Below, piece after piece: positions 1 to 9,215 of a DNA stretch of 64,000 nt. The position numbers and the translations under genes were made by a program. The notes under the pieces are model-generated. The model saw only the letters and a program-made list of their open reading frames with translations, was not told where the DNA came from and ran no database searches. Source of the DNA: Endozoicomonas sp965196975 (GTDB lineage: Bacteria; Pseudomonadota; Gammaproteobacteria; Pseudomonadales; Endozoicomonadaceae); contig NZ_OZ239981.1 of the NCBI RefSeq assembly GCF_965196975.1, positions 682,001-746,000 of the forward strand. The letters are read 5' to 3'. Position 1 is the first letter of the stretch; each line of letters begins with the position of its first letter.

Positions 1-92
1 TGATAACTGTAGTTATGTTCTTGATCCAGAAGTGCCTGAAGGTTACTGCCGTTTCCTGATAGCAGAACGACAACTCGCTTTTTCTCGCTCAC
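1..92 (-). CDS. purN: Phosphoribosylglycinamide formyltransferase, 5' part only
   Basis: This is the N-terminal 30 codons of folate-dependent GAR transformylase, the third step of purine synthesis; the gene runs off the left edge. Read on the minus strand it starts with GTG at 92 and encodes the family's N-terminal strand and loop, including SGNGSNLQALLDQ, which is diagnostic for PurN. An AGGAAA ribosome binding site lies 5 bases upstream (98-103), which decides the GTG start. It lies downstream of purM on the same strand, as in the usual purMN operon, but a 161-bp inverted-repeat element separates the two genes. A formate-dependent PurT is also encoded at 60956-62140. Confidence 0.85.
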   Translation of the reverse strand, partial: MSEKKRVVVLLSGNGSNLQALLDQEHNYSY

Positions 93-136
93 TGCTGTTT
101 CCTGAATGTTTTCGATGGTTTTATGATTGGAATCCG

Positions 137-305
137 CTAGGAGCCTGTCGGACTTAACACTGACCTACTGCGAATAGGCCGGATTTGGCCATTTTTTATG
201 CTGCTTTTCGTTGAATAGAACCACTATTCACCTCAAATCAGCATAAAAACTGGCTCAAACCGGACTTTTTCTCGCTACGGTCGGTTAAGTCCGACAGCCT
301 CCTAG
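137..305. mobile_element. MITE-like element between purM and purN
   Basis: A 161-bp element (141-301) has 18-bp terminal inverted repeats, GAGCCTGTCGGACTTAAC on the left and its complement with one mismatch on the right. It is flanked by CTAG at 137-140 and 302-305. It has no coding capacity. A CTAG duplication is what the IS5 subgroup (YTAR target) makes, so it may be a non-autonomous relative mobilised by such a transposase; none is in the window. It sits inside the purM-purN intercistronic space. Confidence 0.75.
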
Positions 306-369
306 GCCTGAGCGATATTACTATTGCACAGGCCAGATATTGGTCAGGTAGGAATCTTAAAAGTTCCAG

Positions 370-1416
370 TTATTGAAAAACGACAGGATCGCTTTCGCTG
401 TCGGCGGTTTCAATATGGCCAATAATGACGCTCTCTTCGCCCAGTTCTGACAGGCGCTGCATTGCCTGTTCCTGATGGCTGGCAGGAATGCAAAGTACCA
501 TGCCAATGCCGCAGTTAAAGGTGCGGTACAGTTCAAAGGCATCAATATTGCCCTTTTCCTGCAGGAAACGGAAGATGGCCGGGATTTCCCAGCTCTGCGT
601 GTCGATAACCGCACGACAGCCCTGTGGGATTACCCGTGGCAGGTTCTCTGGCAGGCCGCCCCCGGTAATGTGGGCCATGGCATGAATAGGCAGTTCTTTC
701 TGCAGCTGCAGCAGTGATTTGACGTAAATACGGGTTGGCGCCATCAGGTGCTCAGCCAGCGGTTTGCCTTCCAGTGTGGCATTGAGGTCGGAACCGGCCA
801 CTTCCAGAACCTTGCGGATCAGTGAGTAACCATTGGAGTGCGGTCCACTGGATTTTAAACCGATCAGCACATCGCCAGCGGAGACGTTGCTGCCATCAAT
901 GATTTCCGACTTTTCTACCACGCCGACACAGAAGCCGGCCAGGTCGTAATCGTCACCCTGGTACATGCCCGGCATTTCAGCCGTTTCTCCACCAATAAGG
1001 GCGCAGCCAGACTGTTCACAGCCTTTGCCAATACCGGTCACCACACGTTCTGCCACGTCCACATTCAATTTGCCGGTGGCGTAATAGTCCAGAAAGAACA
1101 GCGGCTCCGCTCCACAGACCAGCAGGTCGTTGACGCACATGGCCACCAGGTCGATGCCGATGTCGTCATGCATGCCCAGGTCCATGGCCAGCTTCAGTTT
1201 GGTGCCAACACCGTCGGTGCCTGAAACCAGAACCGGTTCTTTATACCCGGTTGGCAGCTGGCAGAGCGCTCCAAAACCTCCCAGGCCACCCATCACCTCA
1301 GGGCGGGAAGTGGCCTTTGCAACCTGTTTAATTCGCTCAACCAGAGCGTTTCCAGCGTCGATATCGACACCGGCATCCTTGTAACTCAGGGAGGTTGTGG
1401 AATCCGATTTGTTCAT
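370..1416 (-). CDS. purM: Phosphoribosylformylglycinamidine cyclo-ligase (AIR synthase)
   Basis: PurM closes formylglycinamidine ribonucleotide to aminoimidazole ribonucleotide with ATP in cytoplasmic purine synthesis. The 348-aa protein has the usual family length. It starts with the SYKDAGVDIDAGN segment and has the substrate-binding SGTDGVGTKLKLA loop near residue 65, the CVNDLLVCGAEPLFFLDY segment near 93, and GGETAEMPGMY near 142. The start is ATG at 1416. The next gene on this strand is purN, so purMN is an operon interrupted by a short inserted element. No PurR-type operator was recognised upstream. Confidence 0.97.
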   Translation of the reverse strand: MNKSDSTTSLSYKDAGVDIDAGNALVERIKQVAKATSRPEVMGGLGGFGALCQLPTGYKEPVLVSGTDGVGTKLKLAMDLGMHDDIGIDLVAMCVNDLLVCGAEPLFFLDYYATGKLNVDVAERVVTGIGKGCEQSGCALIGGETAEMPGMYQGDDYDLAGFCVGVVEKSEIIDGSNVSAGDVLIGLKSSGPHSNGYSLIRKVLEVAGSDLNATLEGKPLAEHLMAPTRIYVKSLLQLQKELPIHAMAHITGGGLPENLPRVIPQGCRAVIDTQSWEIPAIFRFLQEKGNIDAFELYRTFNCGIGMVLCIPASHQEQAMQRLSELGEESVIIGHIETADSESDPVVFQ

Positions 1417-1625
1417 AGATATGAATCCGCTTGTTGCCAGAGCTTTCTACAACCGGCAATGCCAGTAGTATTTTTAATCTGGACTGCTCACGGGCCTGAG
1501 GCTGTGTTCAGTCCAAAACGGTTTGGGTGGATGAAGGCGGCTATTCTAGGAGGGTGCGGTATTTATCGCAATGCTGTTGCCGAATTGTCGCCTATGTCGG
1601 GTCGTTTTTTTGGTAAATCAGTACT

Positions 1626-1888
1626 AGGTTCTGTTGACATAAGGTTCCAAACTCAGTGGTCAGTAAAGCCGTATTCCACAAGGCGAACTGGTGCAGGTGT
1701 AGTGGTTCTACATCAAACCAGTTCAACGATGCTGGAAGGCGGCTTTACTGACCACCTGAAGGGCTCAAGCCAGAATACTTCTGTCGTCGTTACAAGAACT
1801 TGAAAGACACAGGTATTCCTGCGTCCTTGCGCCTAGCCAGAAATATTCTGGCTTGAGCTGAGAAAGGAATCTTATGTCAACAGAACCT
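1626..1888. mobile_element. Inverted-repeat element (about 260 bp), MITE-like
   Basis: The segment begins AGGTTCTGTTGACATAAGG and ends with the complement, giving termini of about 22 bp with one mismatch. A second nested inverted pair (GTGGTCAGTAAAGCCG near 1660 and CGGCTTTACTGACCAC near 1740) and a smaller one (AGCCAGAATATTCTGGCT near 1835-1852) would let it fold into a multi-stem structure. No convincing target duplication is visible. It occupies most of the 600-bp divergent space between purM and the DUF2066 gene, where no gene is evident. Confidence 0.6.
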
Positions 1889-2021
1889 CGTCAGGTATGC
1901 CTGGCGGGTAACCGCGGAGGATTTAGCCTGTTATGGCTCGACGTGTTGGTAAATGCAGTATTTTTTGTGTGATTTATGGCAGAATTACATTCATTTGATT
2001 TTTACGTACAGGATTTCTTAG

Positions 2022-3182
2022 ATGCCTGTGGCTATGCGATGCAACGCTTACTATCAACATTTGATGAGCCTATTTATGCCCATGTCAACTCGTTCACTGG
2101 GTAATTCTCTCTGTCTGGCGTTTGCTCTGCTGGTGCTGGCTGTGTTGCCTGGAATGGCCAAAGCGGCAACGGTTAAGGGGATATACAGTCAGGCCGTGCC
2201 TGTCGCCGGACAGGGTTATCAGGAGCGGGCCGACGCGATGAGTCAGGCTCTGGCCAATGTGCTGGTGAAAGTGGCCGGGCAGCGCGAAGTGCTTTCAAAC
2301 AGTGTGGTTCAGACGGCGCTGGGTAAGCCGGAAACGTACATCCGTAAGTTTGGTTTCCGTACTGATGACTCATCCGGGAACCGTCAGCAGTACTTTCAGG
2401 CGGCGTTTGACGAGAAAGCGATAAACCGGTTGTTGCGCAGTGCCGGTGTTGCCATCTGGGGGCAGAGCCGTCCATCCACACTGGTATGGCTGGCAGTGGA
2501 AGATGGCGGCCGACGTTCCATCATCAATGCCTCAGGATCCTTTCCTACGGTGTTTGCCGAGAGCTTTCAGGGCCGGGGGCTGCCTCTGCTCTTCCCATTA
2601 ATGGACTTTGAGGATGCAGCCGCCATTTCTACCGTTGACGTCTGGGGAGGTTTTACCGGCAAGTTGCAGGAGGCATCCCGTCGATACGGTTCTGAATCGA
2701 TACTGACTGGTCGATTATCACGTTCTTTAACCCAGGACGGTGAACTCTTTTATGGTCGGTTGAGTCTGATATTCCGTGGAGCCAGCCAGTCTGTGGCGGT
2801 TAATGGCCTTGATGCCGTTGGGGTTACCCAGCTGGCGGCTGACCTGGTGGGGACGACGTTGTCCCGGCATTATGCCATTAATGCCTCTGATGCCAGTGGC
2901 AAGACGCTGCTGATGGTTGAGAATATCTCCAGTCTGGAAGATTACGCCGCCCTGAGCAAATACCTTGAACGCATGACAGCCATCCGAGATGTTGCTGTTC
3001 ACCGGGTGACAGGTACTACGGTGGAGTTGGAGCTGGTGATTGATGGCTCTGAAAGCCAGCTTGCTGACTCTCTGGCGCTGGGTCGTAATCTTCGGGCGGT
3101 TTCTCAAGGCACACAGGGTGTCAGTGATACTGGCTCTCTGGCAACCGCCCCTTCAGCACTGGTCTATCGTTGGACTCGATGA
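2022..3182 (+). CDS. DUF2066 domain protein (probable exported)
   Basis: Recognised as a DUF2066 protein, a conserved gammaproteobacterial family of unknown function usually found beside purM and hda. The start is ambiguous. ATG 2022 is followed by several in-frame ATGs, and a start at the Met of MSTRSLGNS would give a cleaner signal peptide (hydrophobic stretch LCLAFALLVLAVLPGMAKA). The mature part has no membrane segment, so a periplasmic location is inferred. It is divergent from purM and heads a plus-strand run with the CDP-alcohol transferase, PerM and hda. Its role is not known. Confidence 0.85.
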   Translation: MPVAMRCNAYYQHLMSLFMPMSTRSLGNSLCLAFALLVLAVLPGMAKAATVKGIYSQAVPVAGQGYQERADAMSQALANVLVKVAGQREVLSNSVVQTALGKPETYIRKFGFRTDDSSGNRQQYFQAAFDEKAINRLLRSAGVAIWGQSRPSTLVWLAVEDGGRRSIINASGSFPTVFAESFQGRGLPLLFPLMDFEDAAAISTVDVWGGFTGKLQEASRRYGSESILTGRLSRSLTQDGELFYGRLSLIFRGASQSVAVNGLDAVGVTQLAADLVGTTLSRHYAINASDASGKTLLMVENISSLEDYAALSKYLERMTAIRDVAVHRVTGTTVELELVIDGSESQLADSLALGRNLRAVSQGTQGVSDTGSLATAPSALVYRWTR

Positions 3183-3365
3183 GTCTGGTTTGGTCAATGC
3201 CTGACCAGTGTTCCTGGTTTGAATGCTGGTCAGCATCGATGCCAATGAGCGCTTTTTTGGAACAGGGCGCTTTCTCCGCAGGGTATGCGGTCTGATAAAT
3301 ACAATAAAAATACACATTCATTAATAGGGTGCTTCCCGGGTAGAAGGCATTTGCTCCGGAAGCTG

Positions 3366-3932
3366 ATGTCGGGTATTGCGGTGAAGTTTCAATATTTACC
3401 TAATGTATTGACCATAATTCGCCTGCTGTTAGCTGGTCCTATTTCTCTGGCGATTCTGTCGGAGAGGCCTGTGTGGACCATTTCCCTTTTTGGCATTGCT
3501 GCGTTATCGGATGCACTGGATGGTTTTCTGGCCAGGCGTTATGGTTGGCAAAGCCGTTTTGGTGCCATGCTGGACCCTCTGGCGGATAAGGTGCTTCTGG
3601 TTACTGCATTTCTATCACTGACCGTCATTAAGGTTTTCCCACTCTGGTTGACGCTGCTGGTGATTGGCCGTGATGTCCTCATTGTTGCAGGAACCTTTAT
3701 TTACCGGTGGGTTGTCGGGTCGATTCAGTTTAAACCCAGTTTGCTGGGTAAGCTGTGTACTTTGCTTCAGCTCAGCCTGATAATGACGGCCCTGGTTTCA
3801 GCCGCTTTGAACTATACAAAGCCTGTGATCCTTCTTCAGCCGCTGGTTGCACTGTTTACCGTTGGCAGTGGTTTACAGTATGTTGTTGAGTGGGGGCGAA
3901 AAGGGATATGCCGGGCCCGCAAACGCCATTAG
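3366..3932 (+). CDS. CDP-alcohol phosphatidyltransferase (PgsA/cardiolipin synthase-like)
   Basis: An integral membrane enzyme transferring a phosphatidyl group from CDP-diacylglycerol to an alcohol in phospholipid synthesis. The signature D-G-x2-A-R-x8-G-x3-D-x3-D is seen as DALDGFLARR followed by RFGAMLDPLADK around residues 45-70, with all catalytic aspartates present. Several hydrophobic helices follow. The reading frame is open back to 3285, but ATG 3366 gives the family-typical N-terminus (FQYLPNVLTIIRL close to the start). The exact alcohol cannot be told from the sequence; small bacterial members include PgsA and single-domain cardiolipin synthases. PerM follows 33 bp downstream. Confidence 0.85.
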   Translation: MSGIAVKFQYLPNVLTIIRLLLAGPISLAILSERPVWTISLFGIAALSDALDGFLARRYGWQSRFGAMLDPLADKVLLVTAFLSLTVIKVFPLWLTLLVIGRDVLIVAGTFIYRWVVGSIQFKPSLLGKLCTLLQLSLIMTALVSAALNYTKPVILLQPLVALFTVGSGLQYVVEWGRKGICRARKRH

Positions 3933-3965
3933 ACAGCACGGCGCTTTTTCACAAGGACACATACG

Positions 3966-5045
3966 ATGAACCTTACTCTTCATCAGCGCTATATGGTTGC
4001 CATTGTCGCGCTGGCACTCTTCCTGGTTGTGCATTTTCTCGGGCCAGTACTGATGCCTTTTGTCGTCAGTATGGTGCTGGCTTATCTCGGTGACCCTCTG
4101 GCTGACTGGCTCGAGTCAAAAGGGCTGTCCAGAACTCTGGCTGTGGTTTGCGTCTTTTTACTGATCTTTGGCGTACTGATTACGGCGTTGCTGGTGGTGA
4201 TTCCAACACTGGCCCATCAGATTAAGGCTGTGATCCACCTGCTGCCGGTATGGGAAGCCTGGATTGAGACAAATGCGCTTCCGTACATTCAAAAATACAT
4301 TGAGATTGACCCTTCTCTTTTTGATTTTGGTGAACTCTCCAAAAGACTGGCTGGGCAATGGCAGAAAGCCGGTGGACTGCTGGCCAGTTTGGGGATTTCA
4401 GTGTCCAGGTCCTCCATTGCGCTGATTGGGTTTGTGGCCAATCTGTTCCTGATTCCCGTGGTGACTTTTTACCTGCTGCGTGACTGGGACAAGATGGTGG
4501 ATAACCTGAAAATGATGCTGCCACGAAATGTCGAGCCTGTGGCGGTGACCCTGGTGAATGAGTGCGATGAAGTGCTGGGTGCCTTTCTTAAAGGGCAGCT
4601 GATGGTCATGCTGGCGCTTGGGGTCATATACAGCCTGGGGCTGACCATGATCGGACTGCAGTTCGCTATCCTGATTGGTATGCTGGCAGGGCTGGCCAGC
4701 ATAATCCCTTACATGGGGTTTGTCCTGGGGTTTGCTGCTGCAATGGTTGTCGCGTTTTTCCAGTTTGATGGTTATCTGGGGATGGGGCTGGTAGTGGTTG
4801 TCTTTATGGTGGGGCAGGCATTAGAGGGGTGGGTTCTGACGCCTCTGCTGGTGGGTGATAAAATTGGTCTGCACCCCGTAGCGGTTATTTTTGCCTTGAT
4901 GGCGGGTGGGCAGCTGTTTGGTTTTGTCGGAATGCTCATCGCTCTGCCCATGGCCGCAATAATTATGGTACTCTTGCGCCATCTGCATAGAAACTATAAG
5001 GCCAGTGACCTTTATCATGCCGGAGCAGCTGAAGAGAAAGACTGA
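3966..5045 (+). CDS. AI-2E/PerM family inner-membrane transporter
   Basis: A 359-aa polytopic protein of the PerM/AI-2E family, with paired N-terminal helices (LALFLVVHFLGPVLMPFVVSMVLAYL), a soluble middle part, and a C-terminal helix cluster with the family segment around GGQLFGFVGMLIALPMAAI. The family includes autoquorum-2 exporters and Na+/H+ antiporters, so the substrate is unknown. The start is ATG 3966, preceded by AAGGA at a good distance. It lies between the CDP-alcohol transferase and hda, a neighbourhood common in pseudomonads and relatives. Confidence 0.88.
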   Translation: MNLTLHQRYMVAIVALALFLVVHFLGPVLMPFVVSMVLAYLGDPLADWLESKGLSRTLAVVCVFLLIFGVLITALLVVIPTLAHQIKAVIHLLPVWEAWIETNALPYIQKYIEIDPSLFDFGELSKRLAGQWQKAGGLLASLGISVSRSSIALIGFVANLFLIPVVTFYLLRDWDKMVDNLKMMLPRNVEPVAVTLVNECDEVLGAFLKGQLMVMLALGVIYSLGLTMIGLQFAILIGMLAGLASIIPYMGFVLGFAAAMVVAFFQFDGYLGMGLVVVVFMVGQALEGWVLTPLLVGDKIGLHPVAVIFALMAGGQLFGFVGMLIALPMAAIIMVLLRHLHRNYKASDLYHAGAAEEKD

Positions 5046-5298
5046 TACACTTTTGCTGTCATACTCTTTTTCTTTTAAAAAACGGTCTATATATGGTAAA
5101 AGCGGTTGCGAAATAGGGCTGAAATCGATTTATTGACCGGTCTATTGATATCCGTCAATACCGGTTGATAATTGAACGGTTTTATTGTGTTCCTGTCTTT
5201 TGTAACGTTGCAGTTTCTGTTGTCAGTATGCGGAACTGTTCGATTGACAGTAACGAAGTGATCAGAAAAAGAGAACTCACACTACCTTTACGGATTTG

Positions 5299-6015
5299 AT
5301 GTCCATTATGAGTTTGCCTGTGCAGCTACCGCTCAGTGTCCAGTTAAGAGACGATGCCACGTTCGCCAACTTCTACAGTGGGCGAAACGAGACGTTGGTC
5401 AATCTTCTGGATATGGACAGATCGGTTCCCGGCATCGAATCCGAACAGTTTATTTTCCTCTATGGCCCCAAAGGGGTTGGTTGCAGTCATCTGCTTCAGG
5501 CCGCCTGTCATCAGGTAGACCGTCGCAGCGGCAGAAGCATTTATCTGCCGATGAAAGAGCTGGTTTACTACTCCCCGAAGCTTCTGGAAGGCATTGAGCG
5601 ACTGCAGCTGGTTTGCCTGGATGATATTGGCGAAGTGGCCGGTATCGATGAGTGGGAAGAGGCGCTGTTTGATCTGTTTAACCGTCTCAGGGACTCCCGG
5701 ACCCGTTTTCTGGTGGCGGCCGATAATCCTCCCAAGGCTTTGGGTATTCAACTTCAGGATCTGGTTTCCCGTCTGGGCTGGGGCATGGTTTTTCAGGTTC
5801 ATCCTCTGGATGACCGGGACAAAGTTTCAGCGCTGAAACTCCGTGCTCATTACCGTGGCTTTGACCTGAGTGATGAGGTTGCCCGTTTTATTATTCATCG
5901 CGGCTCCCGGGATATGGGCAACCTGTTTACCTTGTTGCAGAAACTGGACAGCGCTTCTCTGCGTGCCAAGCGCAAGCTTACCATTCCTTTTGTTAAGGAA
6001 GTCATGAGATGGTGA
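5299..6015 (+). CDS. hda: DnaA regulatory inactivator Hda
   Basis: Hda binds the beta sliding clamp and stimulates ATP hydrolysis by DnaA, preventing re-initiation. The N-terminal QLPLSVQL is the clamp-binding segment. It is followed by a DnaA-like AAA+ domain with a degenerate Walker A (GPKGVGCSHLLQA near residue 55), Walker B (LVCLDDIGEV), and a C-terminal RGSRDMGNLFTLLQKLD segment of the lid. ATG 5299 follows CGGA closely; ATG 5308 is a possible alternative. The 250-bp region upstream (5046-5298) contains no gene and presumably holds the promoter. Confidence 0.93.
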   Translation: MSIMSLPVQLPLSVQLRDDATFANFYSGRNETLVNLLDMDRSVPGIESEQFIFLYGPKGVGCSHLLQAACHQVDRRSGRSIYLPMKELVYYSPKLLEGIERLQLVCLDDIGEVAGIDEWEEALFDLFNRLRDSRTRFLVAADNPPKALGIQLQDLVSRLGWGMVFQVHPLDDRDKVSALKLRAHYRGFDLSDEVARFIIHRGSRDMGNLFTLLQKLDSASLRAKRKLTIPFVKEVMRW

Positions 6016-6066
6016 ATACTGCACTGTCTCTGCTGATCGTATTATTCCATTCTTGAAGAGTTGACC

Positions 6067-8139
6067 ATGCCGACCAAAAGGAGCCAGCTGCTTAACCCAT
6101 TCGCTTTGGTCGCTTACCTGTTGTTTGGGGGGCTCTTTCTGGCTGGGTGGCTCTGGTTTTCTCAGGTTTCTGATCGGGTGCTGACCCGCCTGAATCAGCA
6201 GACCGGGCAACTCTTTATCGATAAAGACATTGCTTTTGATCCATGGCAGCGAACACTTGCGGTTAATGATGTTGAGTTCGAGGAGCAGGGCATTCAGCTC
6301 AGTGCAGAGCGATTGAGTTTTGTTTTGAATTATCGCCACTGGTGGGGTCCCTGGGTGGGTGAAAGCATCGAATCACTCAGTGCGATCGAACTTGACAGTG
6401 CCAATATCGCGATTGATCCGGACCTTATCGTGTTTACCCTGCCCAACTGGTTCCAGGTGCTGTCCGTCAACAGCGGCCGTCTCTCAGTCACTGGAATAGC
6501 GCAGTCCCTTGGCTTTGATCAACTGACCCTCACAAAAGAAGATGGCAACAGACTCAAGATTCAGTTGGATAGCCATAGTGCTGAAAACTGGAATTTCGCT
6601 GGCTCTTATCAGGTGAGTGAGGGTTTACTGAGCGGTGAGCTGCAGCTGGCCGATCTGTCGTTGTCGACGCTGATGAAGGCCATTCCCCTTAAGGTATTGC
6701 CAGCGCTTGATAATGAGCTTCTCTCCAATGACCGTCTTTCAGGGACAATGAGTGCTGCATTATCACTGTCCTGGGATAAGCCAAACGGCTTGATCTTGAA
6801 GGGCAATGCAGAAGGGCAAAGTGGGCAGCTACTCTTGTCTGGAAAGTTGTCTGGAATGTCTGCCGAATGGCAGCAGTGGCAACTGAACAATGCTCTGTTT
6901 GTTGCCAATGATCCTGGGGAGTCTACCGCTGAACTGTCTGTTTCAGGACTTGACCTGAGAGTGCCCGAAACAGTGACAGGAGAGGTGATTCGCTTCCCGG
7001 TTCAGTTACAGCAAAGCTTACCTGCTGTCATTACTTCGCTTTCGATTAACGACAGTCGCCTTGAACTTGAACGTGGCCATTCTCCCTGGGTATTTGAAAA
7101 CGTAAATGGAAGTTTGGTTGCAAAGCCTGCTTTGAAGAAGGGTAAGGAAAAAGCTATCTGGAAGTATCAGGCGAATGCAGCACTGGCCAATGTCGGGAAT
7201 GTTCAGTTGAGTGGGCAATTATCCGGCTCTGATAATGATTTTACCTTCCAGCTTAACAATGCCCGTCTGGCAGGGCCTTTAAAACAATACTCGGTCTTTG
7301 CCGGTTATACTATGCAGGACACCCGGTTTGATCTGAGCTACAGCAGCCAGAAACATGCGGGGCAGGTTGATATTTCGGACTGGAAGACAAAGAAGATCTC
7401 AAATGACCCGCCGATTTCATCCATCAACTTATTAAAAGCCCTGATAACGGATACATCGGGTAAAGCCGTTGTCCCTTTTTCCATTAAGCCCGGTAAATCG
7501 GATACGCCATTACCTAAGCGTATCTATCTGGCGATTGGGCAGCGTTTTATGACCATTGCCAGTGAACCCTTCGACTACCTTTCCCAGTCGACAGGTCATG
7601 AACTTAAACCTGAGCTTCATCATGAAGCTGGAAAAGCGACATTGACGGAGTTGTCACTCACAAACCTGGAATACCTGAAAAAGGTTCTGGCTCAACGGCC
7701 CGAATTATCCCTATTGGTTGATGTGAATGTCTCTGAATCTCAGGACGGACCAGAACTGTCTCGTCATGAACTGGAAGAGGCGTTGCAGGAGTTATACTCC
7801 GCAACAAGTTCAGCGGAACCTTCTGATGCCGCTTCCATTCCGCCCAAAGTACGGGCAACGTTAATGGAGCAGATGTATCTGGCGACACGGCAGCACCAGA
7901 AGATTCCTGAAGTGGGTGCACAGTCACCAGAACAACGCGTCCAAAAGGCCGAACAGTGGTTGCTGAAAAATTGGCCAAAGGCGCCTGATCAAATAGGAAA
8001 ATTACAAAAGGCCCGGTTCGACTACCTGAAAAAAGAGATGGACAGGATTGGCATCGATTCCGGGCGTGTTGAGTTGACGTTATCCTCCAGCCCAGAGCAA
8101 AAAGAGAGTGAGCCCTACTCATTAATAACGCTTCACTGA
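6067..8139 (+). CDS. AsmA/DUF748-like protein, membrane anchored
   Basis: A protein of about 690 residues with one N-terminal transmembrane helix (LVAYLLFGGLFLAGWLWF) and a long periplasmic part rich in beta-strand patterns. This layout fits the AsmA/DUF748 group implicated in outer-membrane lipid homeostasis. The C-terminal LSLLVDVNVSES and RVELTL segments resemble the ends of DUF748 proteins. The start ATG 6067 has GAAGAG 6 bases upstream. Assignment rests on architecture and general similarity, so a precise function is not claimed. It ends just before a hairpin, convergent with the broken siderophore receptor. Confidence 0.6.
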   Translation: MPTKRSQLLNPFALVAYLLFGGLFLAGWLWFSQVSDRVLTRLNQQTGQLFIDKDIAFDPWQRTLAVNDVEFEEQGIQLSAERLSFVLNYRHWWGPWVGESIESLSAIELDSANIAIDPDLIVFTLPNWFQVLSVNSGRLSVTGIAQSLGFDQLTLTKEDGNRLKIQLDSHSAENWNFAGSYQVSEGLLSGELQLADLSLSTLMKAIPLKVLPALDNELLSNDRLSGTMSAALSLSWDKPNGLILKGNAEGQSGQLLLSGKLSGMSAEWQQWQLNNALFVANDPGESTAELSVSGLDLRVPETVTGEVIRFPVQLQQSLPAVITSLSINDSRLELERGHSPWVFENVNGSLVAKPALKKGKEKAIWKYQANAALANVGNVQLSGQLSGSDNDFTFQLNNARLAGPLKQYSVFAGYTMQDTRFDLSYSSQKHAGQVDISDWKTKKISNDPPISSINLLKALITDTSGKAVVPFSIKPGKSDTPLPKRIYLAIGQRFMTIASEPFDYLSQSTGHELKPELHHEAGKATLTELSLTNLEYLKKVLAQRPELSLLVDVNVSESQDGPELSRHELEEALQELYSATSSAEPSDAASIPPKVRATLMEQMYLATRQHQKIPEVGAQSPEQRVQKAEQWLLKNWPKAPDQIGKLQKARFDYLKKEMDRIGIDSGRVELTLSSSPEQKESEPYSLITLH

Positions 8140-8162
8140 TGCGCAGTATGGAGAGACAGCGA

Positions 8163-8193
8163 GGTTTCAGCAGAGGAACTCTCCACTGAAACC
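8163..8193. terminator. Hairpin between convergent genes
   Basis: GGTTTCAG (8163-8170) pairs with CTGAAACC (8186-8193), enclosing a 15-base loop, in the 65-bp space between two convergent genes. There is no long T run, so termination activity is inferred from position. Confidence 0.45.
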
Positions 8194-9215
8194 ATCGTTA
8201 TATCTCAGAATTTAGCGGTGAAGCCTGCATACCAGGTTCTTGGGTCTTCGCTGTAGCCCAGCACTTCGGCGCTGTGGGGAAGGCTCTTATCCGTCAGGTT
8301 GGTGATACCGGCACGGAGTGTCAGCGATTCCGTCATCTGGTAATTGGCGCCCAGGTCAGCAGTCCAGTATCCGTTCAGATCCACCGTGCTGTTCAGTGAC
8401 TGGTCACCGGTGTAGCCTGCACGGATAAAGGTGGTCAGTTTCTCCATGGACTGCCAGTTCAGTTTCACATTGGCATTGTGGCGTGGTCGATTGTTCAGGT
8501 CTTCACCAGTGGTTTCATCCTTGGCATCGGTGTAAGTGAAGTTACCGTTCAGGGAGAGGGCACGGGTAAGGGCAATCCGACCCGACAACTCAAGGCCTCT
8601 GATCTTGGCTTTTGCTGTGTTTTTGTAGGTGTAGACGTCACGTCCATCCTCCTGGCCAAGCAGTTTATCGAAATCACGCTCAATCAGGTTTTTGACATCA
8701 TTCTGGAACAGGGCGGCTTCCATTTCCCAGGTGTCCTGTCGGTAATTGGACGCTAGCTCATAACTGGTACTGGTTTCAGGTTTCAGATTCGGGTTGCCTT
8801 TGATCCAGCAGCCTCCCTTACAGCTGCTCAGGCGGTATTCTTCGCTTAATTGCCGCAGGGAAGGCGCCTTGAATGCCTTGCCAGCCCCTCCTTTGATGAT
8901 CAGGTTATCAGTGACCTTATGAACCAGATAGGCACGGGGGCTGTATTCTGATCCGAAGTTTTCATGGTGGTCGAGTCGGGTGCCATAGGTAAGTGTCCAG
9001 GTCTTGGCCAATTGCCACTCATCCTGCACAAACAGCGCTTTCTCGGTGACATCAGCCTTACCGGTTTCCAGAAAGTCACGGGGATTATCCAGCTCGTTTT
9101 TACTGATCTCGCCGCCAAACGTCAGACGGTGGTTTCCTATGTCTGTAGACCCGGAGCCATCAATGGTATCCGTCGTTTCAGTGGCATATTCCCGTTGGTT
9201 TTCCGTGAAATTCTG

